From contig OX388316.1 of the NCBI GenBank assembly GCA_947579605.1, positions 10,109,290-10,173,289 on the forward strand: a DNA stretch of 64,000 nt, in the 5' to 3' direction. Under the pieces are notes generated by a model that saw only the letters and a list, made by a program, of their open reading frames with translations, did no database searches and had not been told where the DNA came from. The stretch is from Athripsodes cinereus (Eukaryota; Arthropoda; Insecta; Trichoptera; Leptoceridae). Positions 48,767 to 59,579 of the stretch are shown here, piece after piece. Made by a program: the position numbers and the translations under genes. Position 1 is the first letter of the stretch; the number at the start of each line of letters is the position of its first letter.

Positions 48767-49010
48767 ATGTCGAAAATGTTGCGCGATGGGGCAGAACAAG
48801 AAGAAGCTTCTGGAGAGATCATGTGGGGAGTCTGCTGCTATTCTAACCACTCAGATCGAGTGGTTAGAATAGCAGCAGACGAAAGCACGACAGGAAACAG
48901 ACCCCCAGGAAGACCACCTAAACGATGGAGGGATAGCTGGGCATCCATCTCCCAGAAGCAAGCTCCGAGAATCACAGGACATAGTCCTAACTGAAGCAGA
49001 AGAAGAAGAA
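48767..49010 (+). pseudogene. LINE RT C-terminal fragment with GAA-repeat tail
   Basis: RWGRTRRSFWRDHV in one frame, then VVRIAADESTTGNRPPGRPP, KRWRDSWASISQKQAP in another, then a stop region and GAAGCAGAAGAAGAAGAA. The GRPPKRW block identifies a LINE C-terminus. A 22-bp inverted duplication (48830-48880) interrupts the frame just before VVRIAAD. Confidence 0.7.
48830..48880. repeat. Perfect 22-bp hairpin, 7-nt loop
   Basis: The arm 48859-48880 (GTGGTTAGAATAGCAGCAGA-type, coding VVRIAAD) has an exact inverted copy at 48830-48851, separated by CAGATCG. The right arm is the native LINE sequence; the left arm looks like a fold-back copy. Confidence 0.9.
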
Positions 49011-50424
49011 TTTGTTTCAATATGTTTAAATTATTTTGCGAAAGTTACTTAACAAATATTTACCTTAAAATGTCCAATTCTAATTAGGTGTGATAAGATA
49101 ACAAACAATTATTAAGAACAATTAAATATGATTATATCATGCTGATATGTCAACAACCTACAAATGCAATAAAATCATTTAATGTGAAATATATTTCGAA
49201 CAATAAAATGCACTCACAGCGTTGGCAAAATATTATAAAGTAGATTATGTTTCATAACATATACACCTATAACTATGTATATACTATTGTGTAACATCAG
49301 ATATTCCTATATAAACTCTAATGTAAGTATCCTTCACAATAAAAACTGGTTCGAAATTCACGTGAATGACTCTATCATGCTATTTTTATTTTAATGGATA
49401 TGTAATAATTATAAACAACTTTTAGTTACCTTGTGGTGAACGTCAAACGTCAATGTTCGAATAATTTATTGCAAATAAAATTACAGAAGGATGACAAGAT
49501 GAAAAATTATATATGAACTACAACTACAATAGATATCTGTCTCATGATGATTTATATTTATTTCCCCAGGTGCCCAGGACTATCGCTCTTTTAGGTGTCC
49601 TGTAGGGATCAAATAATCGGGAAACTGAATTTCAAATTAACCATTCAATGCTGAGGCTTGCCTAGCTAAACCCATCGAATATCACGATGTCATGATGACA
49701 ATATAGAAAAAAAATACAACACCATTAGGAAAATCGTAGTAACTCAATTTGCACAAAATCGTCCCGAGCGTAAAAATATCCCGGTATTCTCCGCGTGTTC
49801 TCAAGAACTACGATTTTACGATAAGGATTAAAAGAAGACGATGATTAACCTAAAAAGATAAATAAAATTATTCATTTCTGGTGATAGTATGACAGAAAAA
49901 AATTAATCACAATATTTATTTATTCATTCTTTACTGTACGTTGATTACAAATAATTTATCTTGTGGAATGGTCAATAGTATTACAATTGCAAAGCTATCA
50001 TTTTATATATTGGATATTATGATAAGGTTATCGCGATTTTATAAGATCCATCTTAATTGACATTTCAATAACAACAAAATAAAGAATTGATTTAGGTTAC
50101 CTTATGGGTGTTGGTTAGTAGGTATAGTCATTAAGTTATTGAAAGTTGAAACACCATGAAAACAAACATTTGTGTAGGTACTATATTTCTTAAAATAGTA
50201 GGTAGATAAACATGCAATATATCGTAGATCAAGAAACCAATAGGTTAGCTATGTATGTGAATGTGAAGCAATCCTTTCTTTAGTAAGGTGGAATAATATA
50301 AATAAATGCATATGTATTTATAAATAAGTGTGTGTAATTTGTGGGTTTGTTTGTCCGTCACAAAATTAAAATGAATATAATGAAAAATTCGATAAGTAAG
50401 ACGTATTATCGTTTTTATTATTTT
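49011..50424. other. Intergenic, no gene seen
   Basis: A possible very decayed GTA-family piece lies near 49600-49690 (GCTGAGGCTTGCC, ATGTCATGATG). Otherwise AT-rich. Confidence 0.4.
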
Positions 50425-50575
50425 ACTACTACACTGTCGCGGCATAACCCACAGGCGGGGTAGCCAGCAGATCAGCTGCATGTAATAAACATGCAAGCCG
50501 TCTTCTCTGTACCAACCAAAAATTAAGACATTCAGGATGGGCGGCAAACCTCATCGCTGAATTTATAATAAAATT
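50425..50575 (-). repeat. GTA-tailed interspersed repeat, 3' part
   Basis: The minus strand reads CAGCGATGAGGTTTGCCGCC, GGTTGGTACAGAGAAGACGG, CTGATCTGCTGGCTACCCCG and GTGTAGTAGTAAAATA. Confidence 0.72.
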
Positions 50576-51004
50576 AAACATCAAAATACATAGATACAGC
50601 ACTGTTATCTGCGAATATCCCCGAGTAAATTACACGAGAGATTAATCATTCCGCTGAATCAACAGTCAAGTGTCTGATTGACTGCAATAATCTATGTGTA
50701 GTGTCAGTCTTAATGTATACTGTATTGGACAGAAGATAACGTTATTTCATTGCAAATAGAAATGGGACATAAATAATCGTTATTATTAAAATCAATAAAA
50801 CTAGATTATTGGGTTGGGTCACTTGTGTTTCTTAACAAACAACTCTATAATAGTCAATGATTATTATTGAATTTATGGTATCATATAACTACATACTATT
50901 AAGAATAAGAATAAAATAATACTTTTATGTGTGTAAAAAATGAGAGAGTAATATACCTGCAAAAACCTAGAAAAAACATTATTTATCGTGATTTTCAAAA
51001 AAAA

Positions 51005-51245
51005 AATACAAATATTCAATTATAACTTCTTCTCTGCCGTTCCCTCAGTGCTGAGGATCCTGATCATCATTTGTATAGGCGTAATGTTCTGTAAAAATAA
51101 AATGTTTCCAGTGACCACGGTCCTCAGCCCTCCGCAGCGCTTCATGCAAGGCCCCTGCTGTTGCCTCCTTCGTTTCCACTTCACTCTGGTCACTTCATCT
51201 CATCGGTGTAGGTCACTCAGTATCGCCCTCTCCGTGTAATGTGCC
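51005..51245 (-). pseudogene. LINE RT C-terminal fragment
   Basis: The minus strand contains EATAGALHEALRRAEDRGHW followed by KHF. This is the AEDRxxW end of an RTE-like LINE, and a tail ends in GAGAAGAAG. Upstream frames are broken. Confidence 0.6.
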
Positions 51246-51427
51246 CAATCAACCTACCTATTAATAACATGTCTAATTTTTAACAATCATTTGAGGGACA
51301 CTGGGTTGGTTTTTCTTTATTTTACTACATGTTTTTACTATATTTTATACCTACATGTATTTAAATTATATTTTTATATTTTTTTGTCATTATCTATAAG
51401 GTTATTTTTAAACGAGTCGCTTCCATT

Positions 51428-51680
51428 ATATATAACGAGTAACAATTCATTGAATTGGTCTGCAACGAGTTTGGATTTTCTTCTCCATTCCTCCCTATTT
51501 TTAGCCAGTCTCTTCAGTTCTACGTAGGTGCCACAGTTCATGTCCTTCTGCAGTTGATCCATATAAGCGTCTCTTGGGCCCCGTACCCTCTGCGATGGTG
51601 ATAAACAGTTCTGGGTGCCTGATGTTGTGGGCGATATTAGCTGCTTCCATACGGTTTCAAACATTTTCCACGACAATTAC
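51428..51680 (-). mobile_element. LINE 3' end fragment (family A)
   Basis: The minus strand reads RGPRDAYMDQLQKDMNCGTY, VELKRLAKNREEWRRKSKLV and ADQF; it shares the family A terminus next to TATATA. It is a fourth 5'-truncated copy, with a frame break before the GPRDAY segment. Confidence 0.75.
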
Positions 51681-52613
51681 CTATAACGCTCTGATATCAT
51701 TGGCATGGTAACAGTGTATTGTAAAATTTAATTTTCAGTGTATAACTATCATCAGTTTGGGTTATTTTGATTTAGTTATAATATGTATTATGAGTACCTA
51801 CATTATTTTGCTTGTGAGTGTTGAGACCAATGTAAAAAATGTAGTAGGTAATAATAGTCCAGTGTCTGCCACGGGGCACAGTGATAGAAGGTAGATATAT
51901 AGAGTTAATTGTTCTTTAACCGCGAGGTCACAGGATCAATTGCCGGATACCACTTAATCTAAATAATATCTTTATAGCTGGGTATAGGTTGACTCTAATA
52001 CCATAACCACCTTGTATAGATAGATAGGTAGGTAATAGGTATATAATAAGCTTACACAATATTCTTGTAAATAATATAAAATAAACTAATCGCATTATTA
52101 ACTCCACGGGCTGTGATCTATAAAAGATTGCCTTTGAGGTAATAGGTCGTTCTTTTTGTAAACTTAACAGGTTTGAGTTGAGATTTTGCAACGCCAACAT
52201 TGACCTATATTGATATTAAATAACTTAAATTTTATTATTCTTTGATCAAAAATATAAAATCAAGGAATAATGAAAAATATTGGGGATGGAAATCTTTGAG
52301 GTTGTCTGTAGACTGTTGGTATAGTGTAGGTAAAAATGTTTGAATGCATGATTCCATGAATGCCAGAGTTTGAAATTCGCTGCTGATATAGTCTGCCTTC
52401 ACACCAGACCCCAGGCTATTACCCCGCAGACTGAGTGCTAACTGCAGCACTACAGGGGCCGCAGAATTTTAAAAAATCTATAGTAGGTGACCAATCGTCC
52501 CCTGACAAATTTTGAAAAAAATCTTTATTGAAACTGAGAATTTCGTGAAGTATTTTGAATTCCTATTTCAAAGCGCAAATCTGGCGAGCGGAGGGGTGAA
52601 AAAAAATTGAGTG
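51681..52613. other. Intergenic, no gene seen
   Basis: AT-rich, with short chance ORFs. A GC-richer spot at 52395-52460 was not identified. Confidence 0.45.
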
Positions 52614-52875
52614 TACACTGAGAAAAATACTCAAAACGAATCATTGGTACGGACTATCAGATTAGGACCAGAGATCGTACAAAGGATTCATTAGTATGAA
52701 TCTATAATATTAACTCTTCGCAAACAAGTCGTTGGTAAATTTACCAACAATCTGTTTGCGAAAAGTTAATATTATAGATTCGTACTAATGAATCGTTTGT
52801 ACGATCTCTGGTCCTAATCTGATAATCCGTACCAATGATTCGTTGTGAAATTTCGTTAGTATTTTTCTCAGTGTA
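52614..52875. mobile_element. Palindromic MITE (262 bp)
   Basis: Starts TACACTGAGAAAAATAC and ends GTATTTTTCTCAGTGTA. The arms pair along almost their whole length, meeting at TTGGTAAATTTACCAA (52732-52747). The right arm has about 10 extra bases near its outer end. A TA target is compatible with the ends. It has no coding capacity. Confidence 0.85.
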
Positions 52876-53070
52876 AGTAAAAATTCTCGAAACTAAGACA
52901 TAATATATACAATATTAATGTTAAAAACGAGCGCCAGTAAACCATTTTGTCGAGGGCGTCTTTCACTCTAGCCCTGGGCCTGCTTTACATTACAGTAGGT
53001 AAACTACAAGTTTTTTCGATTTATTACGATCAAAAAACTGACTAAAGCGTAAATTTTAGTTCCAACCCAT

Positions 53071-53074
53071 ATTG

Positions 53075-53112
<38 letters not shown>

Positions 53113-53290
53113 ATTTTCCATAAATATAACAATAAAACAACTAACTACTACAAAAAATAATTTTCTACTAACTAAACATCATATCTTAAACACATTCTTT
53201 TGACAATAGAAAAATGGAATTTACTGCCTCACTAGACTTGAGTCTGTTCTGAGGCAGTATCTATATATGTATACATCTTCTAAATTATTC
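53071..53290 (-). repeat. LINE 3' UTR with long A-tail (reverse)
   Basis: A T-run of about 37 bases on the plus strand is the A-tail. Upstream on the minus strand lies TGCCTCAGAACAGACTCAAG, TCTAGTGAGGCAGTAAATTC. A fragment of the same end is on the plus strand at 56256-56320. Confidence 0.6.
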
Positions 53291-54164
53291 TAGTCAGTTC
53301 TTGTAATTTACTTTATAAAATTTCTGGAGCTAGCATTGATTGCATACACAGTCAACAAACTAAAAACAAAACGAAATGAACTTGTAACTAGTCTTAATTT
53401 ATGATAATCTCTGTGAACAAAAGTATTTGAAATTATTTATTTCTTTAGAGATATAGGTATTATAGCAAGTAGATATATTTATGTTCAGCCGTTGCATAGA
53501 AACATTTCGTATCGTTTAACTTATTTCAATAATGGTACCTATACATGAATAAAAGTACCTATGAGATAAATAGATATGTAGTAGGTCTATAGATATCTAT
53601 AGATAGATACGTATTGTAGGTATCACTTATAAAACAAATCTTAATTATTACCACACGTAGTTACAATAATTTCAATATCCTAATGGTGTAACTATTCACA
53701 AAACGAGGTCTGACAAGCACATGCCCGAGGATATGAAACTCGTAAAGGTATTTACGCTCGTATAATATGTAACATAACGTAAAAGTACCCACCGTGTACC
53801 TATTGGCAGTATGGCACTACGTAATACAGTAACATAATAATTATGTACAGGTAAATAGTTTGTACCTACGAGTATTTGATCATATTATGGCAACAAGTAA
53901 ATAATATTATTAACAAAGTGTCTAAAAATAATATATCCGCCCTAATACTGTTTGTAGATAAGTAATTAAAATTAACATTTACCCAAACAAAGTTCAAATA
54001 CATGTAAGTACACAATTTCGTTTCAACTCTAAGAACCAATACATAAATGTTCATTATCTATTTCTTACTACACCTAACTAAACACGTAGGTTCACACTAT
54101 ATAGATAGCTATAGGTAAATGTTAGACAACCTACATGTCTAAGATGACCAATCGTCCTCTCTGG
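53291..54164. other. Intergenic, no gene seen
   Basis: AT-rich, with many TAGGTA and GATAGATA strings. No element named. Confidence 0.45.
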
Positions 54165-54300
54165 CTAGGGATATAGACGTCGTTGGCATCAGGGATTGGA
54201 GAAGTGCATACCAGGATAGAGGGAGATGGAGGTGAATTTTGGAGGCCAAGGCTCATAACGGGCTGTAAAACCTGTAAATCAACTGATGATGATGATAATG
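54165..54300 (+). pseudogene. LINE RT C-terminal fragment with GAT tail
   Basis: DWRSAYQDRGRWR, then ILEAKAHNGL in the next frame and a stop, then GATGATGATGATAATGA. The DRxxWR plus (E)AKAHxGL pattern with a GAT microsatellite end is a LINE 3' terminus. Confidence 0.6.
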
Positions 54301-54399
54301 AATATATAGATACCTACCTACTGTTTTATTTCAATATTTTGAATTTATTAGCCTAATATCTCCTTCTTTAGTAGCCTAATATCCCCTTCAAGTAACTAG

Positions 54400-54625
54400 C
54401 GATACTGCATAGAGAAGAAGGCATATTCCCATTTCTTCCCTTCACTTTTTGCACCAATTTTTTTGGTGTGTGGCCGCTAAATCTAGAGTGCTCCCTTGGG
54501 GCAACATTTCTCGCTTTAATGCGACATTAAATCCTGTTTGTGCATGTGTGTGTCGTTATGGAGATCCATATCTCCAGGTACGGCACGAGGTATGTGGCGG
54601 GCGTTGCCCTTAAAAAAAAAATGAA
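54400..54625 (+). repeat. LINE-type 3' UTR with A-tail
   Basis: GGTGTGTGGCCGCTAAATC, GAGATCCATATCTCCAGGTA (with a small GGAGAT hairpin) and GGCGGGCGTTGCCC end in an A-run at 54613-54622. Confidence 0.45.
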
Positions 54626-54782
54626 TTTATCAAATTTATGCGACCTGTATACTTATTTACTACGTACGACTCCACATTTAAAATGACCTTAATAATATAT
54701 CTAAGTAGAAAAAATCACGAAAAAATTTCCCCATTTTACCTACATTTCAAAGAAAACTATATTTAAAAATATGTACAAATAG

Positions 54783-54977
54783 CAGTAGGCCTAGTCAAAA
54801 CACATTTAAGCGTTTCCTTTTCGTTCAAACAAGACGAGGTTGCGAGAACGCGTCAATTTTCGGAGCTACTTGTGTATTTTAGCTCCGAAAATTGACGCGT
54901 TCTCGCAAAGTTATCCGCGTTTGAACGAAAACGAAACGAAAACGTAACGCTTAAATGTATTTTGACTAGGCCCACTG
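54783..54977. mobile_element. Palindromic MITE (about 195 bp)
   Basis: CAGTAGGCCTAGTCAAAA at the left end and TTTTGACTAGGCCCACTG at the right end are inverted, with one mismatch in the first bases. ACGCGTCAATTTTCGGAGCT in the left arm pairs with AGCTCCGAAAATTGACGCGT in the right arm. The loop is under 20 bp. CAG...CTG ends are compatible with a hAT-type origin, but no 8-bp target duplication is clear. Confidence 0.82.
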
Positions 54978-55464
54978 AGTTAAATAGCCATAAAATTTCG
55001 AGCACTGTAAAAAGAAATTTTTGAACTCGTTTATCAAGAGAATCGTATGTAACGACATTGATCTTAAGTTTTTTATAATTTTTTTGGATGTGTAGGTACT
55101 ATATATTTTAAGTGTTCGGTTGAGAGGCAACAAGTTTATAACGCGTTGTATTCTTGCCCATTGAATAAAATTTATTGTAACATACCATGTTATTTTCATT
55201 GTTTATTTTGCGCAATAAATATTTTAATTTACGAAATAAAGTCGTAGTGAAAAAGTGTTTATAATTTATGGTGATAAGGGCATACATACCTAGGATTTTT
55301 CTAGGGCGGGAGGAGGCGGCAGTATAGAAAAACTTGATAGCTTCCACATTTTAGTACTATTTATAGATAGGTAGATACTTAATTTCATACTATTTTCGAT
55401 ATCCTAGCCGGTAATCCTAGTACGCCAATGGATGGTGATATAACACAGTTGGACGGTAGCATGG

Positions 55465-55612
55465 CCAGTTTAGTTGGAAGATATCGCAATCTAACGATAA
55501 ACTCACCCTCTGTGCTCTGTGCATTGAATTGTATATATAACTGATAATTTAATGATACTTTGTAATGATTGATGTTATAACCAACGTAGAGTAAAGAATA
55601 AAAATAAATAAT
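55465..55612 (+). repeat. LINE-like 3' tail (CGCCTTTGCGATAAA family)
   Basis: GTTGGAAGATATCGCAATCT and GATAAACTCACCCTCTGTG, ending AGAATAAAAATAAATAATAG. A diverged copy. Confidence 0.45.
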
Positions 55613-56255
55613 AGAATCTCGAATTCTCAGTCGAGAGATCCCGAAATCGAATCATCTCGCTGTTGACTGACTCAAACTTTACAACACAAGCATATTATCT
55701 ACTTACTGTGAGGGTGTTTAAGGTAACTATTTCAAACATAAATCCGCCATTAAAAAGGGAAAAAAATTACTAACATGTTGCTTCACCTCTCGCTACGAAA
55801 ACTCAATAAATCCTACAGCTCCATATTTGATTGTGCCTTTATCTACATAGAAACTAACAGTAATACTATAACACAATACTACATAATAATTTAATAATAT
55901 TTCACACGATGCACTCTATGTCGATTTTATGTGTGTCAAGGACAAATAAAAACAATATTAAACATACGGCACCCATAAAGTAAAGCAAGGGAGTTGTTAT
56001 TATTAAAGATGTAACAGATAGTGATTTTGCCGGATACATTTTAGAATTGTACCCTCGGTTACAAGATTTAGATATTACCGAAATATTCTTGTCCCGGGAA
56101 TACAGGTGTTCCTAATAAGTCATCCATAAGTGCTTTTATCAAACAATGGGAAATAATAAATGGACATTGATAATGTCCAAATTCCTGCACTCACACCACT
56201 ATAAGGTGACTTATAAAATTGAAAATTAAGAATACCATGTTATGTAGGTAAGTAA

Positions 56256-56320
56256 ATGCTGCCCTTAGAACAGACTGGAGTCTAGTGAGGTAGTGTAAAT
56301 TTCAATTCTTAACAGGTATT
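56256..56320 (+). repeat. LINE 3' UTR fragment
   Basis: CTTAGAACAGACTGGAGTCT and AGTGAGGTAGTGTAAATTTC match the reverse of the 53.2-kb element. Confidence 0.5.
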
Positions 56321-56415
56321 ATTTACAGAACACAGTCATGTAGATGATTAGTTAAGAATAGTTATGTTAAGGTGTACAGATTTTTGTAATAGTTATGTTT
56401 GATATTATAGAAAAA

Positions 56416-56747
56416 CTAGCTGACCCGGCAAAACATTGCTTTGCCATATTATACCAATATCGCTATTAAAAAATAGGGATTGATGGTAGAAAAGTGACAG
56501 TTTAGGGCTGTATGTATTTTTTAATGCCTCACCATAAAAAATAAAAATAAAAAAATTGACCAAAATATAAATAAATAAAAATTTGGGGTGGATCATACCC
56601 TTCACTTTTAGGGGTATGAAAAATAAATGTTGGCCGATTCTCAGACCTACCCGATAAGCACACAAAATTTCATCAAAATCGGTCCAGCCGTTTCGGAGGA
56701 GTATGATAACAAACACCGTGACACGAGAATTTTATATACGTATTAGA
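56416..56747 (-). mobile_element. Non-autonomous Helitron (332 bp)
   Basis: On the minus strand the element starts TCTAATACGTATATAAAATT, includes CTCGTGTCACGG and CCTCCGAAACGGCTGGACCG, and ends with a hairpin GGCAAAGCAATGTTTTGCC followed by GGGTCAGCTAG. TC at the 5' end, a hairpin a few bases before a CTRR end (CTAG), no inverted termini, and insertion between A and T are the Helitron hallmarks. The sequence resembles the short Helitrons widespread in insects. No protein is encoded. Confidence 0.8.
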
Positions 56748-56954
56748 TAATAAAATATTCGGATATGTGTTACATCTCTAGTTATTTTAATAATAATAAT
56801 TTCAAATTGATTTATAAAAGATCGATATTGACAATAGCAATAACAAATTAGGTATCTATCTCTTTACCATTGTAGAATCTATCTCACCAACCTACAAAAT
56901 ATCTGTTGGTACTATAAACATACTTAGGTACATGTATAACCTCTGCAATAACAA

Positions 56955-57653
56955 TCCTGGCTTCCTGGATCCACCAACTGGCTCCGCCTGGATGCTGGGT
57001 GACCCCTGTCTCCCACTGCTGCCTGCACCTTGCCTCAAACTGGCTCCTGAGACTTCCTGTCTCCCTGCTGCTACCTGCAACTTGTCCAACTGGCTCTTGA
57101 GACTCCTGTCTCCCTGCTGCTACCTGCAACCTTGCCCAACTGGCTTCTGAGACTCCTGTCTCTTTGCTGCTACCTGCACTGCTGGCTAATCTGGCTTTGG
57201 AGACTCCTGCCTCCTTTCTACTCCTGTAGACTGCCTTACAACTCTTTATTTCCGCGTACCGCCGACAAAACTTTCGGCGCGCAAAAAAAAGACTATTGTT
57301 GCGTGTCGACAATAGTCTTTTTTTTGCGCGCCGAAAGTTTTGTCGGCGGCACGCGGAAATAAAGAGTTGTAAGGCAGTCTACAGGAGTAGAAAGGAGGCA
57401 GGAGTCTCCAAAGCCAGATTAGCCAGCAGTGCAGGTAGCAGCAAAGAGACAGGAGTCTCAGAAGCCAGTTGGGCAAGGTTGCAGGTAGCAGCAGGGAGAC
57501 AGGAGTCTCAAGAGCCAGTTGGACAAGTTGCAGGTAGCAGCAGGGAGACAGGAAGTCTCAGGAGCCAGTTTGAGGCAAGGTGCAGGCAGCAGTGGGAGAC
57601 AGGGGTCACCCAGCATCCAGGCGGAGCCAGTTGGTGGATCCAGGAAGCCAGGA
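56955..57653. repeat. 699-bp palindrome, 345-bp arms
   Basis: Arms 56955-57299 and 57309-57653 are reverse complements with very few differences (one visible at GTACCGCC against GGCGGCAC). They are separated by only 9 bp (57300-57308). The right arm leads straight on into the gag ORF of the Ty3/gypsy-like element, so it is the native leader; the left arm is an inverted copy of it. Every apparent ORF in one arm has its twin in the other. Confidence 0.95.
57388..57640 (+). repeat. Leader minisatellite, about 50 bp x 4-5
   Basis: GCAGGTAGCAGC...GAGACAGGAGTCTCA...GCCAGTTGG units start at 57431, 57481, 57530 and 57582, with a degenerate one before. GAGAC...GTCTC within each unit can form a small stem. 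The mirror copy lies in the left palindrome arm (56968-57220). Confidence 0.85.
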
Positions 57654-57794
57654 GAGGAGAGTTCTTGCAAGTCAGCCAGGCGGAGTCCATTGCAGTTGCA
57701 AGGAAATCCAGGAGACCGGGGCGATTGGAGGAGACTCTCATCAGCTAAGTCTATTTTTTATTCTTGGTTGTTGTTGCTTGTGGTATTTTCCGAA

Positions 57795-59180
57795 ATGACT
57801 TCGAGAAGTTTAGAGCCGTTTTGTCACAAGACAATGAGTTGGCCTTCTTACAGAACAAGGTGGGAGAACGCCTTATTATTAAATGATGAAAGTTGGACTG
57901 ATGTGAAGAAGCGTGCTTTCTTCATAACATCGTTGTCCCAAGGCAGTTTCAAGCTACTGTCTGATCTGTGTTTTCCAGCTTCTGTGGAAAAACAGTCTTA
58001 TAAAGAGTTGATTCAGTTATTTAATGGTTATTTTAAAGAGGAAAAAAGTGTATTTGAATCGCGTGAAATTTTTTTCAAGGCTACTCAAGGTCATTCGGAA
58101 AATGTTAAAGATTTTGCCTTAAGATTAAGAGAATTAAGTATAAATTGTGAGTTTGGTACTAGATTAGAAAGTAATATAAAAGATTTGTTTATAATCGGAA
58201 TTAGAAATAAAGAGATTAAACAGCAGTTATTCTTGAAATGTGATAAAGATAGGGTATCTTTGAACGAAGCAGTTGCTTTGGCTTCTAGTTATGAGCACAT
58301 ACTAGAGAGAAAAATAGAAAAAGAGGAAGAAAATTTTGAAGAAATTAGCCAGATTTCCAGGCGAAACAATAATAGTTTCAGTAGTTCAAGTAGTACAGAT
58401 ACAGATTATAAGAAAAATAATCGACCGTCAAAATTTTCAAGGTTAAATTCAAATGTAAATACGAGTAGGTATAAGCATAATAAAAATGTTTCATGTTTTA
58501 TTTGTAAGGGAAATCACTATAAAAGTGAATGTAAATTTAATAGAGAATTTTTTTGTAGAAAATGTAGATCTAAAGGGCATTTGAGTGAAAATTGTTATAA
58601 GATACAAGGTATTTATAATTCGCAAGACACCGAAAACGATTTTATAAAATTAAATGTAAGAATTGAGAATAAAAATGTTGAATGTATTTTAGATTCGGGA
58701 GCGAATATTAGCTGTATATCTATTCAAAAATTGCAAGAAATACTCAACGAAAATAATATAATAGAGAAGTGTGATGAAATTAATTTATCTACGTATAGCG
58801 GGCACAGTTTGAATGTGTTAGGTATTAAACATTGTAAAATAAATCATAATGGAATGGAAAAAAATATTAAATTTGTTGTAACAGAGAGCGGGAATAAAAT
58901 AATATTGGGTACAGATTTTATGCGTAGGTATAATATAGGTTACAAAGTACATAGCACGGAAGGCAGTGAAGAAAATAATAATATTGTTGCAAATAATCCC
59001 ATTAAAAATATTTCTATTGTATACTGGGTCAAGTATAACAATATTAGGTTCTTTTTGAATAACGACACGTATTTTTATATTTACACAATATATTCAATAA
59101 ATAATTCCTATTATAATTTGTCGAACACAATTTGTCAAAACACGCAGCCTAACAGTGCAAGTCAAGGTTCTATCAATTAA
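57795..59180 (+). pseudogene. Ty3/gypsy-like Gag-protease, truncated
   Basis: The frame is open from further upstream (about 57519), but the ATG at 57795 (MTSRSLEPFCHKTMSW) starts the region that looks like Gag. Capsid-like helices include LIQLFNGYFKEEKSVF and FALRLRELSINCEFGT. Two zinc knuckles follow: CFICKGNHYKSEC (from residue 234, 58494) and CRKCRSKGHLSENC (from about 254). An aspartic protease then carries the catalytic LDSGA (Asp at residue 300, 58692) and the ILGTDF motif near residue 371. Native coding stops at about 59017, where a minus-strand LTR begins; the remaining 54 codons to the TAA at 59178-59180 are read from that LTR. RT, RNase H and integrase are absent, so the element is dead even though gag-protease has no stop. 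Its leader is the palindrome and minisatellite upstream. Confidence 0.85.
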
Positions 59181-59314
59181 TGAGCGTCGTTCTCAATAGG
59201 TGGCTAACCTATATAGGCAGTAGCGTATTGCTACTCAGTCATTATCACTGTTTACTTGTAAACAAGGTCCAAGGTTCAACTCACCGGTGCAGTGTACAAA
59301 GTCCGTACACTACA
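59018..59314 (-). repeat. 3' LTR of the miniature element
   Basis: 297 bp, identical by eye to the 5' LTR; identity continues 3 bp beyond the TG on the gag side (TAT). Confidence 0.8.
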
Positions 59315-59562
59315 CTCTCCCCTCACAATCTTGAAAACCTTACTATTCTACATATTCCAATCTTTATACAATTCCAATGCGAGTGACTGTGTTCTCTACT
59401 TATTTCATGATTCTATATAAACAAGACAAACATTATAAATACATCACGCAGACAAGTTCTTCCTTCTGTCCAGGGCCACCAGATGAAGTCTTCCACCAGC
59501 CCAAGTCCTGGGTCTCAGCTGTCCCCGCCAATGGCCTCCAATCTGACCTGAAAAATTCAGAA

Positions 59563-59574
59563 CCGACTGCGCCA
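59563..59574 (-). promoter_or_regulatory. Primer-binding site
   Basis: TGGCGCAGTCGG on the minus strand, 5 nt after the LTR end. It matches the start of the primer site used by 17.6/297-type elements. Confidence 0.75.
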
Positions 59575-59579
59575 CGTAT

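Noticed and set aside
56932..57748. Overlapping ORFs on both strands of the palindrome (Cys/Leu/Pro-rich and Ser/Gly-rich)
   Set aside because: They arise from the minisatellite and its inverted copy; each has a twin in the other arm and no start context or domain.
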